Assembly (NCBI RefSeq): GCF_018502385.1
Contig: NZ_CP075523.1
Location: 744,001-808,000 of the forward strand
Source: Synechococcus sp. LA31
GTDB taxonomy: Bacteria > Cyanobacteriota > Cyanobacteriia > PCC-6307 > Cyanobiaceae
Direction of reading: 5' to 3'
DNA length: 64,000 nt
Each line of letters starts with the position of its first letter. Position 1 is the stretch's first letter. Under the pieces are notes generated by a model. The model was not told where the DNA came from. It did no database searches and saw only the letters and a list, made by a program, of their open reading frames with translations. The position numbers were made by a program, and so were the translations under genes. Below, one piece after another: positions 26,186 through 33,597 of the stretch.

Positions 26186-27070
26186 ATGCGCCTGACCCGT
26201 CCTGCAACCGCATGGAGGCCATTTGTGGTGATCAGGCTTCTGAGATCGGTGGGTACGACTGTTCAGCCCAGGCCAGTGGTGGTTCGGTCGCGGTTTGCAG
26301 TACCGAGCCCTGCTCCAACAGTGCGCAGCCCTGACGCCTGGGCATTTCTGCATCCACGCCGGTGGATCGGCCCTGGGTTGCTGTGTTCAGCGCTGGCATG
26401 GGAGCTCACCACGGCGGTCTTCGCCAGCAATGCGCTCACCCCCCTGGCCGAACCCGCTGGCCTCGAGCTCCTCAGCAGTAGTCGCCAGCGGGCCGATTAC
26501 GGCGCCTTGGCCGAGACCTTTCTCACCCAGGCCAACCTCACCTACTGCGGCGTAGCTAGCAGCGTGATGGTGCTCAACTCCCTCGCGCTGCCGGCCCCGG
26601 CGGCACGTGGCTACGGCCGCTACCGCTTCTGGACCCAGGACAACCTGTTCAGTTCAGATGCCACCCGCGCTGTCCTGCCGCCGGAGCAGGTGGCCAAGCG
26701 CGGCATGACGCTGCAACAGCTGCAAGCTCTACTGGTGAGTAACGGCGCCAGGGCCCACGCCATTCATGGCAGCAGCCTGGATCTGGCGGCATTCCGAACG
26801 CTGGTGATGGCCAATCAGACCAATCCCCACGACCGGTTACTGGTCAATTACCTGCGCAGCAGCATGGGGCAGGAGGGTGGTGGACATATTTCGCCCGTCG
26901 CTGCTTATCACGCCCCCAGCGACCAGGTGCTGATCCTGGATGTAGCGCGCTATCGCTACCCCTCGGTATGGGTGCCGTTGCCGGACCTGTGGCGGGCGAT
27001 GCGCACCACCGATGGTGACTCCGGGCTCAGCCGAGGCCTGGTTGTTGTGCAGCGGCCCATAACACCATGA
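26186..27070 (+). CDS. Phytochelatin-synthase-like cysteine protease
   Basis: A 294 aa protein of the papain-like phytochelatin synthase clan. The triad is visible: C121 in LTYCGVASSVMVLNSL, H234 in GGGHISPV and D252 in ILDVARYRYPSVW. Bacterial members lack the C-terminal metal-sensing domain of plant enzymes, as here, and act mainly as gamma-Glu-Cys dipeptidases on glutathione or its conjugates. A hydrophobic segment (about residues 64-90) may be a signal anchor, suggesting a periplasmic location. The first 60 residues are unusual in composition, so the true start may be later than 26186. It stands alone. Confidence 0.85.
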   Translation: MRLTRPATAWRPFVVIRLLRSVGTTVQPRPVVVRSRFAVPSPAPTVRSPDAWAFLHPRRWIGPGLLCSALAWELTTAVFASNALTPLAEPAGLELLSSSRQRADYGALAETFLTQANLTYCGVASSVMVLNSLALPAPAARGYGRYRFWTQDNLFSSDATRAVLPPEQVAKRGMTLQQLQALLVSNGARAHAIHGSSLDLAAFRTLVMANQTNPHDRLLVNYLRSSMGQEGGGHISPVAAYHAPSDQVLILDVARYRYPSVWVPLPDLWRAMRTTDGDSGLSRGLVVVQRPITP

Positions 27071-27127
27071 GACCTGCCTGAGTCAGCGGCGTGTCCGGAG
27101 TTTGGGGCCAGAACTGTCCAATAAAAG

Positions 27128-27661
27128 GCACCCACTTCAGTCAGAGTTGCGGAGCTCATTCGCTCATGGGGCTATCCAGCCTAGGCATCAACCAATCTCA
27201 GCCCAGGTGCAAGCAGCGAGGTGTTGCATGTCCCCATAGCCATCAGCGCTGGATTAGGTCAGCTTGGAAAACACGGATCGATCATCACTGCTGAATATGG
27301 ATCCAATATTCGATTAGCCACTGTTTTAACCGATTTGCCTCTTACAAGTGACAAGCCACGTGATATCGGGGTCGACGACTTCTGCACCAATTGCAAAGTC
27401 TGCGAAACAAATTGCCCACACCATGTCATTTACTCTGAAAAGCAACTAGTCCGTGGCGACCGGCGTTGGTACGTTGACTTCGATAAATACATCCCGTACT
27501 TCGCAGAGACCAGAGGCTGCGGCATTTGCATTGAAGTCTGCCCTTGGAGTGAATCAGGAAAAGGTCAGGCGCTGATGCTGGACCTTCTTGCCAAACGGAG
27601 GGGAGCAACCTCCAACAAGCTACAGGCCGAGAGCAGCAATGCCGAAAGTATTGAGATCTGA
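27128..27661 (+). pseudogene. Decayed C-terminal part of a reductive-dehalogenase-like iron-sulfur protein
   Basis: The open part (from GTG 27221) encodes VPIAISAGLGQLGKHGSIITAEYG, then two 4Fe-4S motifs: C-x2-C-x2-C-x3-CP (FCTNCKVCETNCP) and C-x2-C-x3-CP (CGICIEVCPW). This order matches the C-terminal half of RdhA/PceA-type corrinoid reductases. In the same frame the similarity continues upstream (ELIRSWGYPA) but is broken by TAG at 27182-27184, and a TAA lies just before 27128. The N-terminal corrinoid domain is absent. GC content is clearly lower than in the neighbours, suggesting acquisition and decay. A short expressed ferredoxin-like remnant cannot be excluded. Confidence 0.7.
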
Positions 27662-27674
27662 TCGATAAGCAATC

Positions 27675-27700
27675 AAAAACCCCCGAGCGATGCCCGGGGG
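27675..27700 (-). terminator. Intrinsic terminator, minus strand
   Basis: A six-base-pair stem of CCCCCG (27680-27685) with CGGGGG (27695-27700) and a nine-base loop, followed on the minus strand by five U (A tract 27675-27679). No minus-strand gene ends immediately before it; the nearest upstream one is the RHH gene, 410 bases away. Confidence 0.7.
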
Positions 27701-27802
27701 GCCTGAACCAATCAACATTCCAATGGCTGTAGATGGTCGAAGCTGCTGGCGTTGGCGCCTGGGGCCGAACGTTCCAGGTGTGGGTTGTTTGCTCTCCTGG
27801 GG

Positions 27803-27932
27803 CACCTGTGGCGGTGCAAACGGAGTGTCGATCAGTCAGGCGCACAGGTTGAGGCGGCTGTTGATGCAGTTCCTCCTCTTGCCCGGCTGAACGACCTGCC
27901 CACGTTTGGGTGAAGACTGTTGGAGCAGGGGC
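27803..27932. repeat. Dispersed repeat, copy B
   Basis: Partner of 15604-15710. The right-hand block runs about 40 bases from CGACCTGCCC to GCAGGGGCC with four mismatches; the left-hand block shares ACGGAGTGTCGA. About 35 more bases separate the blocks than in copy A. Confidence 0.55.
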
Positions 27933-28110
27933 CTGCAGTCAGCGTGCTTCTGGCTGGTAGCGGGGTGGCGTGTCGTCCATCCGGGCGCCTCCTTGGTTGA
28001 TGCATACACATTCGCCCCGCCGCTGGCGCTGAGCAATCGGCGTTTACACGCATTGCCTTGGTGGCCGAGTGGGAGCAAGGTGGCCTTTGGCTTGTGCCTC
28101 TGGCCTGGGT

Positions 28111-28290
28111 CTACGTGGTTAGAGCGCGCTCCAGTAGACAGGCCGCGAGATTGCTCAGCGAGCGACCCTCCTCAAGGCTGCGGCTTTCAAGGTCGCGGAA
28201 GGTGCTGTAAGGGATCGTGATGGTGATCCGCTTGCTCGCTCGACTGGATCGCGACTCTCCGCGACAGTCAGAGGGATTTGCGTAGGCCAA
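28111..28290 (-). CDS. Ribbon-helix-helix (CopG-like) protein
   Basis: A 59 aa protein whose C-terminal part KRITITIPYSTFRDLESRSLEEGRSLSNLAACLLERAL fits one ribbon-helix-helix unit: a short beta strand followed by two helices. RHH proteins bind DNA as dimers and often serve as antitoxins or plasmid/phage regulators. TTG 28290 is chosen because GGAGG sits six bases upstream; a TTG at 28296 would overlap that site. No toxin gene adjoins. Part of a group of orphan RHH-like genes near the tRNA-linked island end. Confidence 0.65.
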   Translation of the reverse strand: MAYANPSDCRGESRSSRASKRITITIPYSTFRDLESRSLEEGRSLSNLAACLLERALTT

Positions 28291-28449
28291 GGACAACCTC
28301 CATGGCTGAAATCTTTACTTTGTTTTCCGGTTGAGCCCATCACGCCTGTGGCTTCACAAAAGGTCTCGCATCTGATGCATGGTGGCCCGATCCAAACAGG
28401 TGATCGGAGTTACGGCAGCGATGCAGCAGAGCGCTGCAGTCTGCAGCCT

Positions 28450-28707
28450 TTATTCAGACAGAGAGGGTGCATCATGCGATCGAACATCCTCGACAATCTC
28501 CACGCAGGACTGAGAAAGAATGTGCTCAATCAGTTCTGGCAGTGAGCGATGACTGCGCCCTGCCTGCCGCATCAATTTCTCCAGCAACTCCTCAGGAAGA
28601 TCAAGCTCAAGCCGCTGCGGCATACGGCTTGGATCGAGTTGAAAGCGAGGATCCTGTTCGCTTGCAGCTGACTGGGATGGAGGCATTTCTATGGAGGCGT
28701 AGGCCAT
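28450..28707 (-). CDS. Ribbon-helix-helix-like small protein
   Basis: An 85 aa protein with a disordered N-terminus (about 1-30) and a C-terminal RHH-like core: RLELDLPEELLEKLMRQAGRSHRSLPELIEHILSQSCVE (about 32-70). Most likely a small DNA-binding regulator or orphan antitoxin. It precedes the RHH gene at 28290 on the same strand, separated by 159 bases. Confidence 0.6.
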   Translation of the reverse strand: MAYASIEMPPSQSAASEQDPRFQLDPSRMPQRLELDLPEELLEKLMRQAGRSHRSLPELIEHILSQSCVEIVEDVRSHDAPSLSE

Positions 28708-28847
28708 TGGTGGAGATCAGCTGGCTATAGCAACGGCTGCAGTCCTTATTTTTGGAGCACGAAACTAAAACGTGACCAATGCTCTTCAATGGCGCGCTAT
28801 GAGTTTCTTAACGCTCGGGCTTAGGCGGTGCACGCGGTGTCGCGTGT

Positions 28848-29141
28848 TCAGCGTCCCCATCTCGGCTCCAGCGGTGGCGGTGGTTGCCATTGCGGCGTGC
28901 ACGGTTTCCACCCCTCAGCCAAGCGCTGACGCCAGAGCTCAACCGCTCGCTCGCGGCTCAGCCGCACACGCCGCTGCAGCAACGGCACTGCTTGATCCCG
29001 CAACACCTGGCCACTGGTGATCTCCAGCTCCTGCTGCCACTGATTCCAGATCGCGGGCTTGAAGTGCAGCACTTGGCGGCCATCACTCAGCCAGCCCTCA
29101 GCCGGAGCTGACGGGATCTTCTGACCCTTCTGAACGAACAC
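28848..29141 (-). CDS. DUF1651 family protein
   Basis: A 97 aa protein with the DUF1651 pattern known from marine picocyanobacteria: GWLSDGRQVLHFKPAIW near the start and RLSRERAVELWRQRLAEGWKPCTPQW near the end. Function unknown; copies are often found in variable regions of these genomes. GTG 29141 is three bases past the stop of the upstream Cys-rich gene, so the two are probably cotranscribed. Confidence 0.7.
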   Translation of the reverse strand: MFVQKGQKIPSAPAEGWLSDGRQVLHFKPAIWNQWQQELEITSGQVLRDQAVPLLQRRVRLSRERAVELWRQRLAEGWKPCTPQWQPPPPLEPRWGR

Positions 29142-29144
29142 CCC

Positions 29145-29423
29145 TCAGCCCACCTCCGGCGCCCAACCCCGTTGGCGAACCATGTCATCCGTCCAGCCCT
29201 GGCAGCGGCGGATCAGGTGCTCGCCCTGGGCGATCTGGCCGCGGTGCAGCTGGCAGGTGAGCACGGGGATGCACTTAGCACCGGCGTGGTGCCTGAACCA
29301 GTGGCAGGTCATGCAGACCTTGCGGCTGCGGCTGGGGCGCAGCACGCCCTCATCCAGAAAAGGCCAGGCCTCACAGTCACTGCTTGCAGCCACCGTGGTG
29401 GGCCGGATTCGAGACGCAGCCAT
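29145..29423 (-). CDS. Cys/His-rich small protein, possible zinc binder
   Basis: A 92 aa protein from ATG 29423. It contains CMTCHWFRHHAGAKCIPVLTCQLHRGQ, giving two C-x2-C type pairs and several His that could hold a zinc or iron-sulfur site, and ends RCQGWTDDMVRQRGWAPEVG. The frame is open far upstream, but that part translates to low-complexity, shadow-like sequence over the next + gene. Family not recognised. Likely in one unit with the DUF1651 gene. Confidence 0.6.
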   Translation of the reverse strand: MAASRIRPTTVAASSDCEAWPFLDEGVLRPSRSRKVCMTCHWFRHHAGAKCIPVLTCQLHRGQIAQGEHLIRRCQGWTDDMVRQRGWAPEVG

Positions 29424-29607
29424 CAACCCTCTCCATGCGTACACCTGCACTAGCAGGGATTGGGTGGGTTGGCTCGGGCTCTTTGGGCATCGACTGCCCC
29501 TATCAGCCACGCCCGCTGACGACGTCGGAACCCTTCTGGGCCTCACGCCATCCCCTTTGCTCGCCTTCTTCCGATCACTTCTGCCTCTAGTCCCAACTCT
29601 GCTGCCG

Positions 29608-29922
29608 ATGCTCAGCTGGACGCGCTCCTGTCTGACGCCCCCAGCTCTCCAGCAAGACCAAGCCAACGAGCTCACGCTTCCGCCCTTCCAGCAAGACCAC
29701 GCTTTTGCCGCCTTTGAGCAGGGGGACTGGTTGGCGGAACTGGATCTCCTGCAACTGGGCACAGCCCTGCAGCGCAGCGCCATCGCCCGCGGCGGTTACG
29801 ACGGCCGCTCCTTCGATGTCATGGTCGCCATCGCCGACGTGTTGGCAGCCGATCACGGCTGGAGCTTTGAGCAGTCCGATGCCTGGCTCGAGCGCATGGG
29901 GCTCTGGGAGGAGGAGGTCTGA
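29608..29922 (+). CDS. Hypothetical acidic protein, 104 aa
   Basis: Acidic helical protein from ATG 29608: FAAFEQGDWLAELDLLQLGTALQRSAIARGGYDGRSFDVMVAIADVLAADHGWSFEQSDAWLERMGLWEEEV. No family is recognised. The frame is open much further to the left, but there it overlaps the Cys-rich gene on the other strand and its composition is not protein-like, so only the right-hand part is called. Divergent from the Cys-rich gene. Confidence 0.5.
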   Translation: MLSWTRSCLTPPALQQDQANELTLPPFQQDHAFAAFEQGDWLAELDLLQLGTALQRSAIARGGYDGRSFDVMVAIADVLAADHGWSFEQSDAWLERMGLWEEEV

Positions 29923-29960
29923 GGGTTCTGCCTGAGCCCTGAGTCGCCCGCGGCCGAGCC

Positions 29961-31135
29961 TCAACCGAGGCCGGCCGCTTTCAATTTCATGGCCATCTCG
30001 AGCAGCTCGGTTGTGATCCCCTCAGGCAGACAAATGGGTGGCTCCGAAGGCTGGCCAGGGGTGAACGGCTGGATCCGGTTCAAAGCAGCCCCGCCACCAC
30101 GTCGCCGCTGCAGGGATTCCTTACGGCCACGTTGTTCACCGCGATCTTGACGCCCGACACATCCGCAAAGCGAACGGTCCAACGGCCATTGAGCTGGCCA
30201 TGGAACTGCTCCCAGTTCTGGCCCAGGCCATAGCGCTCCACCCAGGCCTCCGGTACCGGTGGTGCAAAGTGCTCGCCGGTCATGGTCTTCATGTCGCCGG
30301 GGATGCTGATCCACCCCTGGCTGTCGATCCCTTCCGCGTGCCAGAGCTCATGGGGGCGGAGCCCGTAGGTGGCGATGCAGCCGAACACCCACTGGTGGAA
30401 CGGCTCCAGGCGATCCAACCAGTGCTGCAGGTCCTCATCGCCTGGAATCACCCGCACTCGCATTGATGACGCCTTGCGGATTTTCTCGGCGGCTCCCTTG
30501 GGGCGCATGGCCCGTAACTGATCAAGAACACTGCCGAGGTCGAGCAGTCCACTGCGCTGGATCTGGGAGAGCGTCTCTATTCGCCGGTTGAAGCTCTTCA
30601 GACGGGTGATGGGATCCAGCTCCAGGACCCAGCGCAGCAGGAGCTGTGCATCGACTGGATCACGGAAACGCGCGATCCGCAGTCGTAGGTCGTTGACCGC
30701 GTGAACCCTGCTGCCTTCCTTTCGGATCCGTCGTTCGATGTCGGTCACGCAGGCGTCCACCAGATCCGCCCAGCTCTGGATCTGCGCGATGGGTCTTCCG
30801 AGGCTGTGTGCAGGCCATTGCCCAGCGCGGTGCCCTTCTAGGCACAGATCCCGAGCACGCTCGACGTCGACATCGTTCCGATGCTCCGTCGGGCTAAGCG
30901 AGAACTCACGCACCTGCTTGCCCTGAACCAGCTCACGCACATACACGGAAGGACTGCGTGGGTAGCGGCGGAGGCGGAAGCGGGATTGGCGAGCGACAAG
31001 CTCACGGGAGCAGCAGTCCCATGTGTCCAGTCGACGAGACCAAATTTGTCCCTTGGCGCGGTGGTGCAGGTGCGGGGAGTAGTCCCCACACCCGCCTGTC
31101 TCGGTTGTGAACTGGTTCACAACCAGCCGCGTCAA
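29961..31135 (-). pseudogene. Broken tyrosine-recombinase (integrase) gene next to tRNA-Met
   Basis: The first frame (31135 to about 30100) encodes an integrase-like protein: an N-terminal DNA-binding region (about 60-110), a helical core-binding domain, and the start of the catalytic domain with WVFGCIATYGLRPHELWHAEG, whose Arg corresponds to the first Arg of the R-H-R-Y tetrad. The remaining tetrad (H-x-x-R and Tyr) is missing. The frame ends at 30080, while protein-like sequence (PEGITTELLEMAMKLKAAGLG) continues in a shifted frame to 29961. So the gene has an internal deletion plus a frameshift and should be inactive. It sits about 105 bases past the tRNA 3' end. Confidence 0.65.
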
Positions 31136-31209
31136 GCAGCTGCAAATCGCTACAAGGTAATCAAATGGGTCTCAGTTGTGGAATCTCTGAAACCCCAGTT
31201 GCAGACAGC

Positions 31210-31232
31210 AAAAAGCCCCGCCGAAGCAGGGC
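31210..31232 (-). terminator. Terminator downstream of tRNA-Met
   Basis: Seven-base-pair stem (31215-31221 with 31226-31232, one G-U pair) capped by a four-base loop (UUCG on the transcript), followed on the minus strand by five U (31210-31214). It lies 10 bases beyond the tRNA 3' end. Confidence 0.85.
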
Positions 31233-31241
31233 AAAAGGCTA

Positions 31242-31315
31242 TGGCTCGGGGGAGACTTGAACTCCCGACCTTGGGGTTATGAATCCCACGCTCTAACCAG
31301 CTGAGCTACCGAGCC
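31242..31315 (-). tRNA. tRNA-Met (CAU), elongator type
   Basis: A 74-nt cloverleaf read from 31315 to 31242: acceptor GGCTCGG/CCGAGCC with discriminator A, D-arm GCTC...GAGC, anticodon loop TTCATAA (anticodon CAU) and T-arm GGGAG-TTCAAGT-CTCCC. CCA is not encoded. The anticodon stem has an apparent A-C mismatch at its loop-closing pair (positions 31/39). The first acceptor pair G-C argues against initiator tRNA; tRNA-Ile2 (lysidine-modified CAU) is a less likely alternative. A terminator follows. Confidence 0.93.
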
Positions 31316-31370
31316 GCGGTAAGTGAATTGTAGAGGATCGTGTGGCGGGATCCCTTGGTGGGCGTGGGAT

Positions 31371-32405
31371 TCAGGCCCTAGCTGGAAGGAACTGAAGGGG
31401 GTTGACCGCTCCACGACCGGCAGGAAGGATTTCGAAGTGCAGGTGGGGGCCTGTGCTGCGGCCTGTGCTGCCCATTTGTGAAATCACAGTGCCCTGGCTC
31501 ACGTTCTGGCCCACACGAACCAGGATGCGGCTGTTATGGGCGTAGCGGCTGCGGGAGCCATCTGCGTGGCGCAGTTCCACCAGGTAGCCATAGCCACCGC
31601 CATCCCAGCCCGCGGTGACGACTTCACCCGAGCGGGCCGCCATGATCGGGGTACCCACGTTGTTGGCTACGTCGATGCCCTTATGCATGCGTCCCCAGCG
31701 CCAGCCGTAGCCGGAGGTGAACACGCCCTTGGTTGGCCACATCCAACCTGTGTCAGCAAACTCAGCGGATGGATTGCCGAAGCTGGGTTGATCGGGCCAG
31801 CTCAGACCACCGGAGCCGGTGGGCTTGAGACCGAGAATCATGCGACTGCGCCCCGGGGTGGAGTTGGCCACCCGGATCTGTGTGCCAGCAACAAGTCGGG
31901 CTGCCTGCAGACCTGGATTTAGACGCAGGAGCTCGCCGATGCTGAGGTTGTAGCGGTTGGCGAGTTTGGCCAGGCTGTCGCCAAGGCGTATGCGGGCCGG
32001 CTCCTGAGGCTCAGGCGGAGCAGCCAGGGGCGGGGTGCGGCGAAGTTCAGTGGTGTCGATTGCGGCCAGCTGCTTCGCCTGCTTGCTGCTCTGGCTGGGA
32101 AGTACGAGCCAGTCGCCGCTGCTGAACGCGTGGTCCTCGTCAACGTCATTGAGCGAGGCGAGCTTGGTTTCATCTTGAGCGAGCTTGGCCGCAAGCTCTT
32201 CGATGGAGATCGCGGTGCGCACCTTCACCCACAAGCGATCGGTGGTGGGCAGGGCAGCGATCAGCTGCTGGCTGGCAGCAGACGGTTCAGGGGGCAGGGA
32301 ATATTCAGGACGCGAATCTGCAAGCGAGGGAGCGACCACCGTGCCGACAGCGCCGATAGCGCTTGTACTGGCCAGGGTGGTCAACAAAAATTGATACGGC
32401 TTCAT
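31371..32405 (-). CDS. LysM / M23 peptidoglycan endopeptidase
   Basis: A 344 aa envelope protein. Order: signal peptide (about 1-29), a weak LysM (about 58-103), a clear LysM (RLGDSLAKLANRYNLSIGELLRLNPGL, about 138-182) that binds peptidoglycan, then an M23 zinc metallopeptidase domain (about 225-335). Zinc ligands are seen in HKGIDVAN (H-x3-D) and HLHFE. Such proteins cut murein cross-links or, if degenerate, activate amidases at division; here the zinc motifs are intact. It is separated from trmL upstream by 134 bases. Confidence 0.9.
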   Translation of the reverse strand: MKPYQFLLTTLASTSAIGAVGTVVAPSLADSRPEYSLPPEPSAASQQLIAALPTTDRLWVKVRTAISIEELAAKLAQDETKLASLNDVDEDHAFSSGDWLVLPSQSSKQAKQLAAIDTTELRRTPPLAAPPEPQEPARIRLGDSLAKLANRYNLSIGELLRLNPGLQAARLVAGTQIRVANSTPGRSRMILGLKPTGSGGLSWPDQPSFGNPSAEFADTGWMWPTKGVFTSGYGWRWGRMHKGIDVANNVGTPIMAARSGEVVTAGWDGGGYGYLVELRHADGSRSRYAHNSRILVRVGQNVSQGTVISQMGSTGRSTGPHLHFEILPAGRGAVNPLQFLPARA

Positions 32406-32539
32406 GCAGTGCTTGGCCGAAGGTCAAAACTCAGCGGAGAAGCCAACATCCGCGAGCTGCGGGGAGAGTAACGGCCTGAACAAACAGGCGCAAGTGCTCG
32501 TGGTCACTCTTTTGGTTGACCAACGGAAAAAAGCCTGTG

Positions 32540-33016
32540 CTAGCGGCTGTTCTGCAGCTGACGGAGGGATTCGAACAACACCACGCCAGCGGCCGTGGCC
32601 AGGTTCAGACTGCGCACACCACCACCGTGTTCCACCGCGCCCGGCATCGGAATGGCGAGGCAGCCATCGGCATCGGCGACCACCTCCGGTGGCAAACCGC
32701 TGGTTTCGCGGCCGAACAACAGCCAATCGTCCGCCCGGTAGTGGATCTCGGTGTAAGGGCGGCTGCCATGCCGGCTCAGAGCCAGAAGCCGACCACCCCT
32801 GGCTTGTTGCTCCTGCCTGAAGGCGCTCCAGTCTGAGTGGCGGTGCAAATCCACCCAGGGCCAATAGTCGAGACCGGCGCGCTTGAGGGTGCGGTCACTG
32901 ATCTCAAACCCAAGCGGCTCGATCAGGTGCAGCTCCGTGCATGTGGCGGCGCAGCTGCGCGCCACATTGCCTGTGTTGGGCGGAATCTCTGGCTGGAACA
33001 GCACCAAGCGGGGCAT
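32540..33016 (-). CDS. trmL: tRNA (cytidine/uridine-34-2'-O)-methyltransferase TrmL
   Basis: A 158 aa SPOUT (SpoU) methyltransferase that methylates the ribose of wobble nucleotide 34 in tRNA-Leu. Signatures: N-terminal LVLFQPEIPPNTGNVARSCAAT, LLFGRETSGLPPEV and the trefoil-knot end IPMPGAVEHGGGVRSLNLATAAGVVLFE. ATG 33016 shares one base with the cobU stop. Last gene of the terB-psb32-pxcA-cobU-trmL chain. Frame-open sequence upstream of the start belongs to cobU. Confidence 0.92.
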   Translation of the reverse strand: MPRLVLFQPEIPPNTGNVARSCAATCTELHLIEPLGFEISDRTLKRAGLDYWPWVDLHRHSDWSAFRQEQQARGGRLLALSRHGSRPYTEIHYRADDWLLFGRETSGLPPEVVADADGCLAIPMPGAVEHGGGVRSLNLATAAGVVLFESLRQLQNSR

Positions 33017-33597
33017 CAGCGTGACGGCACGGGATAAGACAGCTCCATCAAGTTGAGGGCACGCCCCCCGATCACTAGCCAAGCCGAGTGGCAGTGCTGC
33101 ATCAGCAGCTGCTGCAGCGCCCCTAGACGGTCGCGGAATGCGCCGCCTACCGCAGTGGCCGGCACCACTCCCCAGCCGGTTTCTTCCACCACCATCACCA
33201 CCGGACCTGGCTGGGCAAGGAGAGCCCCACGCAGCTGATCGCAACGCTCGAGCCAGCGGGCGTTGGTGTCATCCAGATGCCACGCCAGCCAGGTTCCGAG
33301 TGAATCCACCAAGAGCAAAGGGGCGACCTCAGAGGTCGATTCGCCTTTCAGCTGCTCGAGCTGATCCACCAGCTGCGAACCGACTTCGATCACGCTCCAG
33401 TGGCCGGGTCGACGCTCACGGTGGAGAGTCAGGCGGTCATTCCAGCTGGGATCCGATCCAGCTGATGGCCCCGTGGCCAGATAGCGCACGGGTCCAGTCC
33501 ACAAGCTGGCGAGATGTTCGGCCCAGCCGCTTTTGCCCCCGCGGCTCGGCCCGCTGACGAGGATGAGCCCACGATTCGGTAGGTGCTCATCCACCAT
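33016..33597 (-). CDS. cobU: Adenosylcobinamide kinase / guanylyltransferase CobU
   Basis: A 193 aa enzyme phosphorylating adenosylcobinamide and attaching GMP, in nucleotide-loop assembly of (pseudo)cobalamin. P-loop GLILVSGPSRGGKSGWAEHLA (about residues 9-29); the RYLATG, HRERRPGHWSVIE and VDSLGTWL segments are typical of CobU. ATG 33597 is chosen at the P-loop start, which overlaps pxcA by 11 bases. Picocyanobacteria make pseudocobalamin, which serves enzymes such as the MetH encoded at the right edge. Confidence 0.9.
   Translation of the reverse strand: MVDEHLPNRGLILVSGPSRGGKSGWAEHLASLWTGPVRYLATGPSAGSDPSWNDRLTLHRERRPGHWSVIEVGSQLVDQLEQLKGESTSEVAPLLLVDSLGTWLAWHLDDTNARWLERCDQLRGALLAQPGPVVMVVEETGWGVVPATAVGGAFRDRLGALQQLLMQHCHSAWLVIGGRALNLMELSYPVPSR

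Larger units (their letters stand above)
27662..28110. other. 449-base region with terminator and dispersed repeat
   Basis: No protein gene is supported. It contains a minus-strand terminator (27675-27700) and the second copy of the dispersed repeat (27803-27932). The terminator could end transcripts from the RHH gene at 28290 or an unrecognised RNA made from this region. Confidence 0.5.

Noticed and set aside
29182-29607. Leftward extension of the acidic 104-aa protein
   Set aside because: The frame is open but overlaps the Cys-rich minus-strand gene and its translation has the composition of an antisense shadow.
27680-31251. attL/attR pair from the shared CCCCCGAGC word near 27680 and the tRNA 3' end
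   Set aside because: The match is only nine bases and in inverted orientation, whereas integration gives direct repeats.
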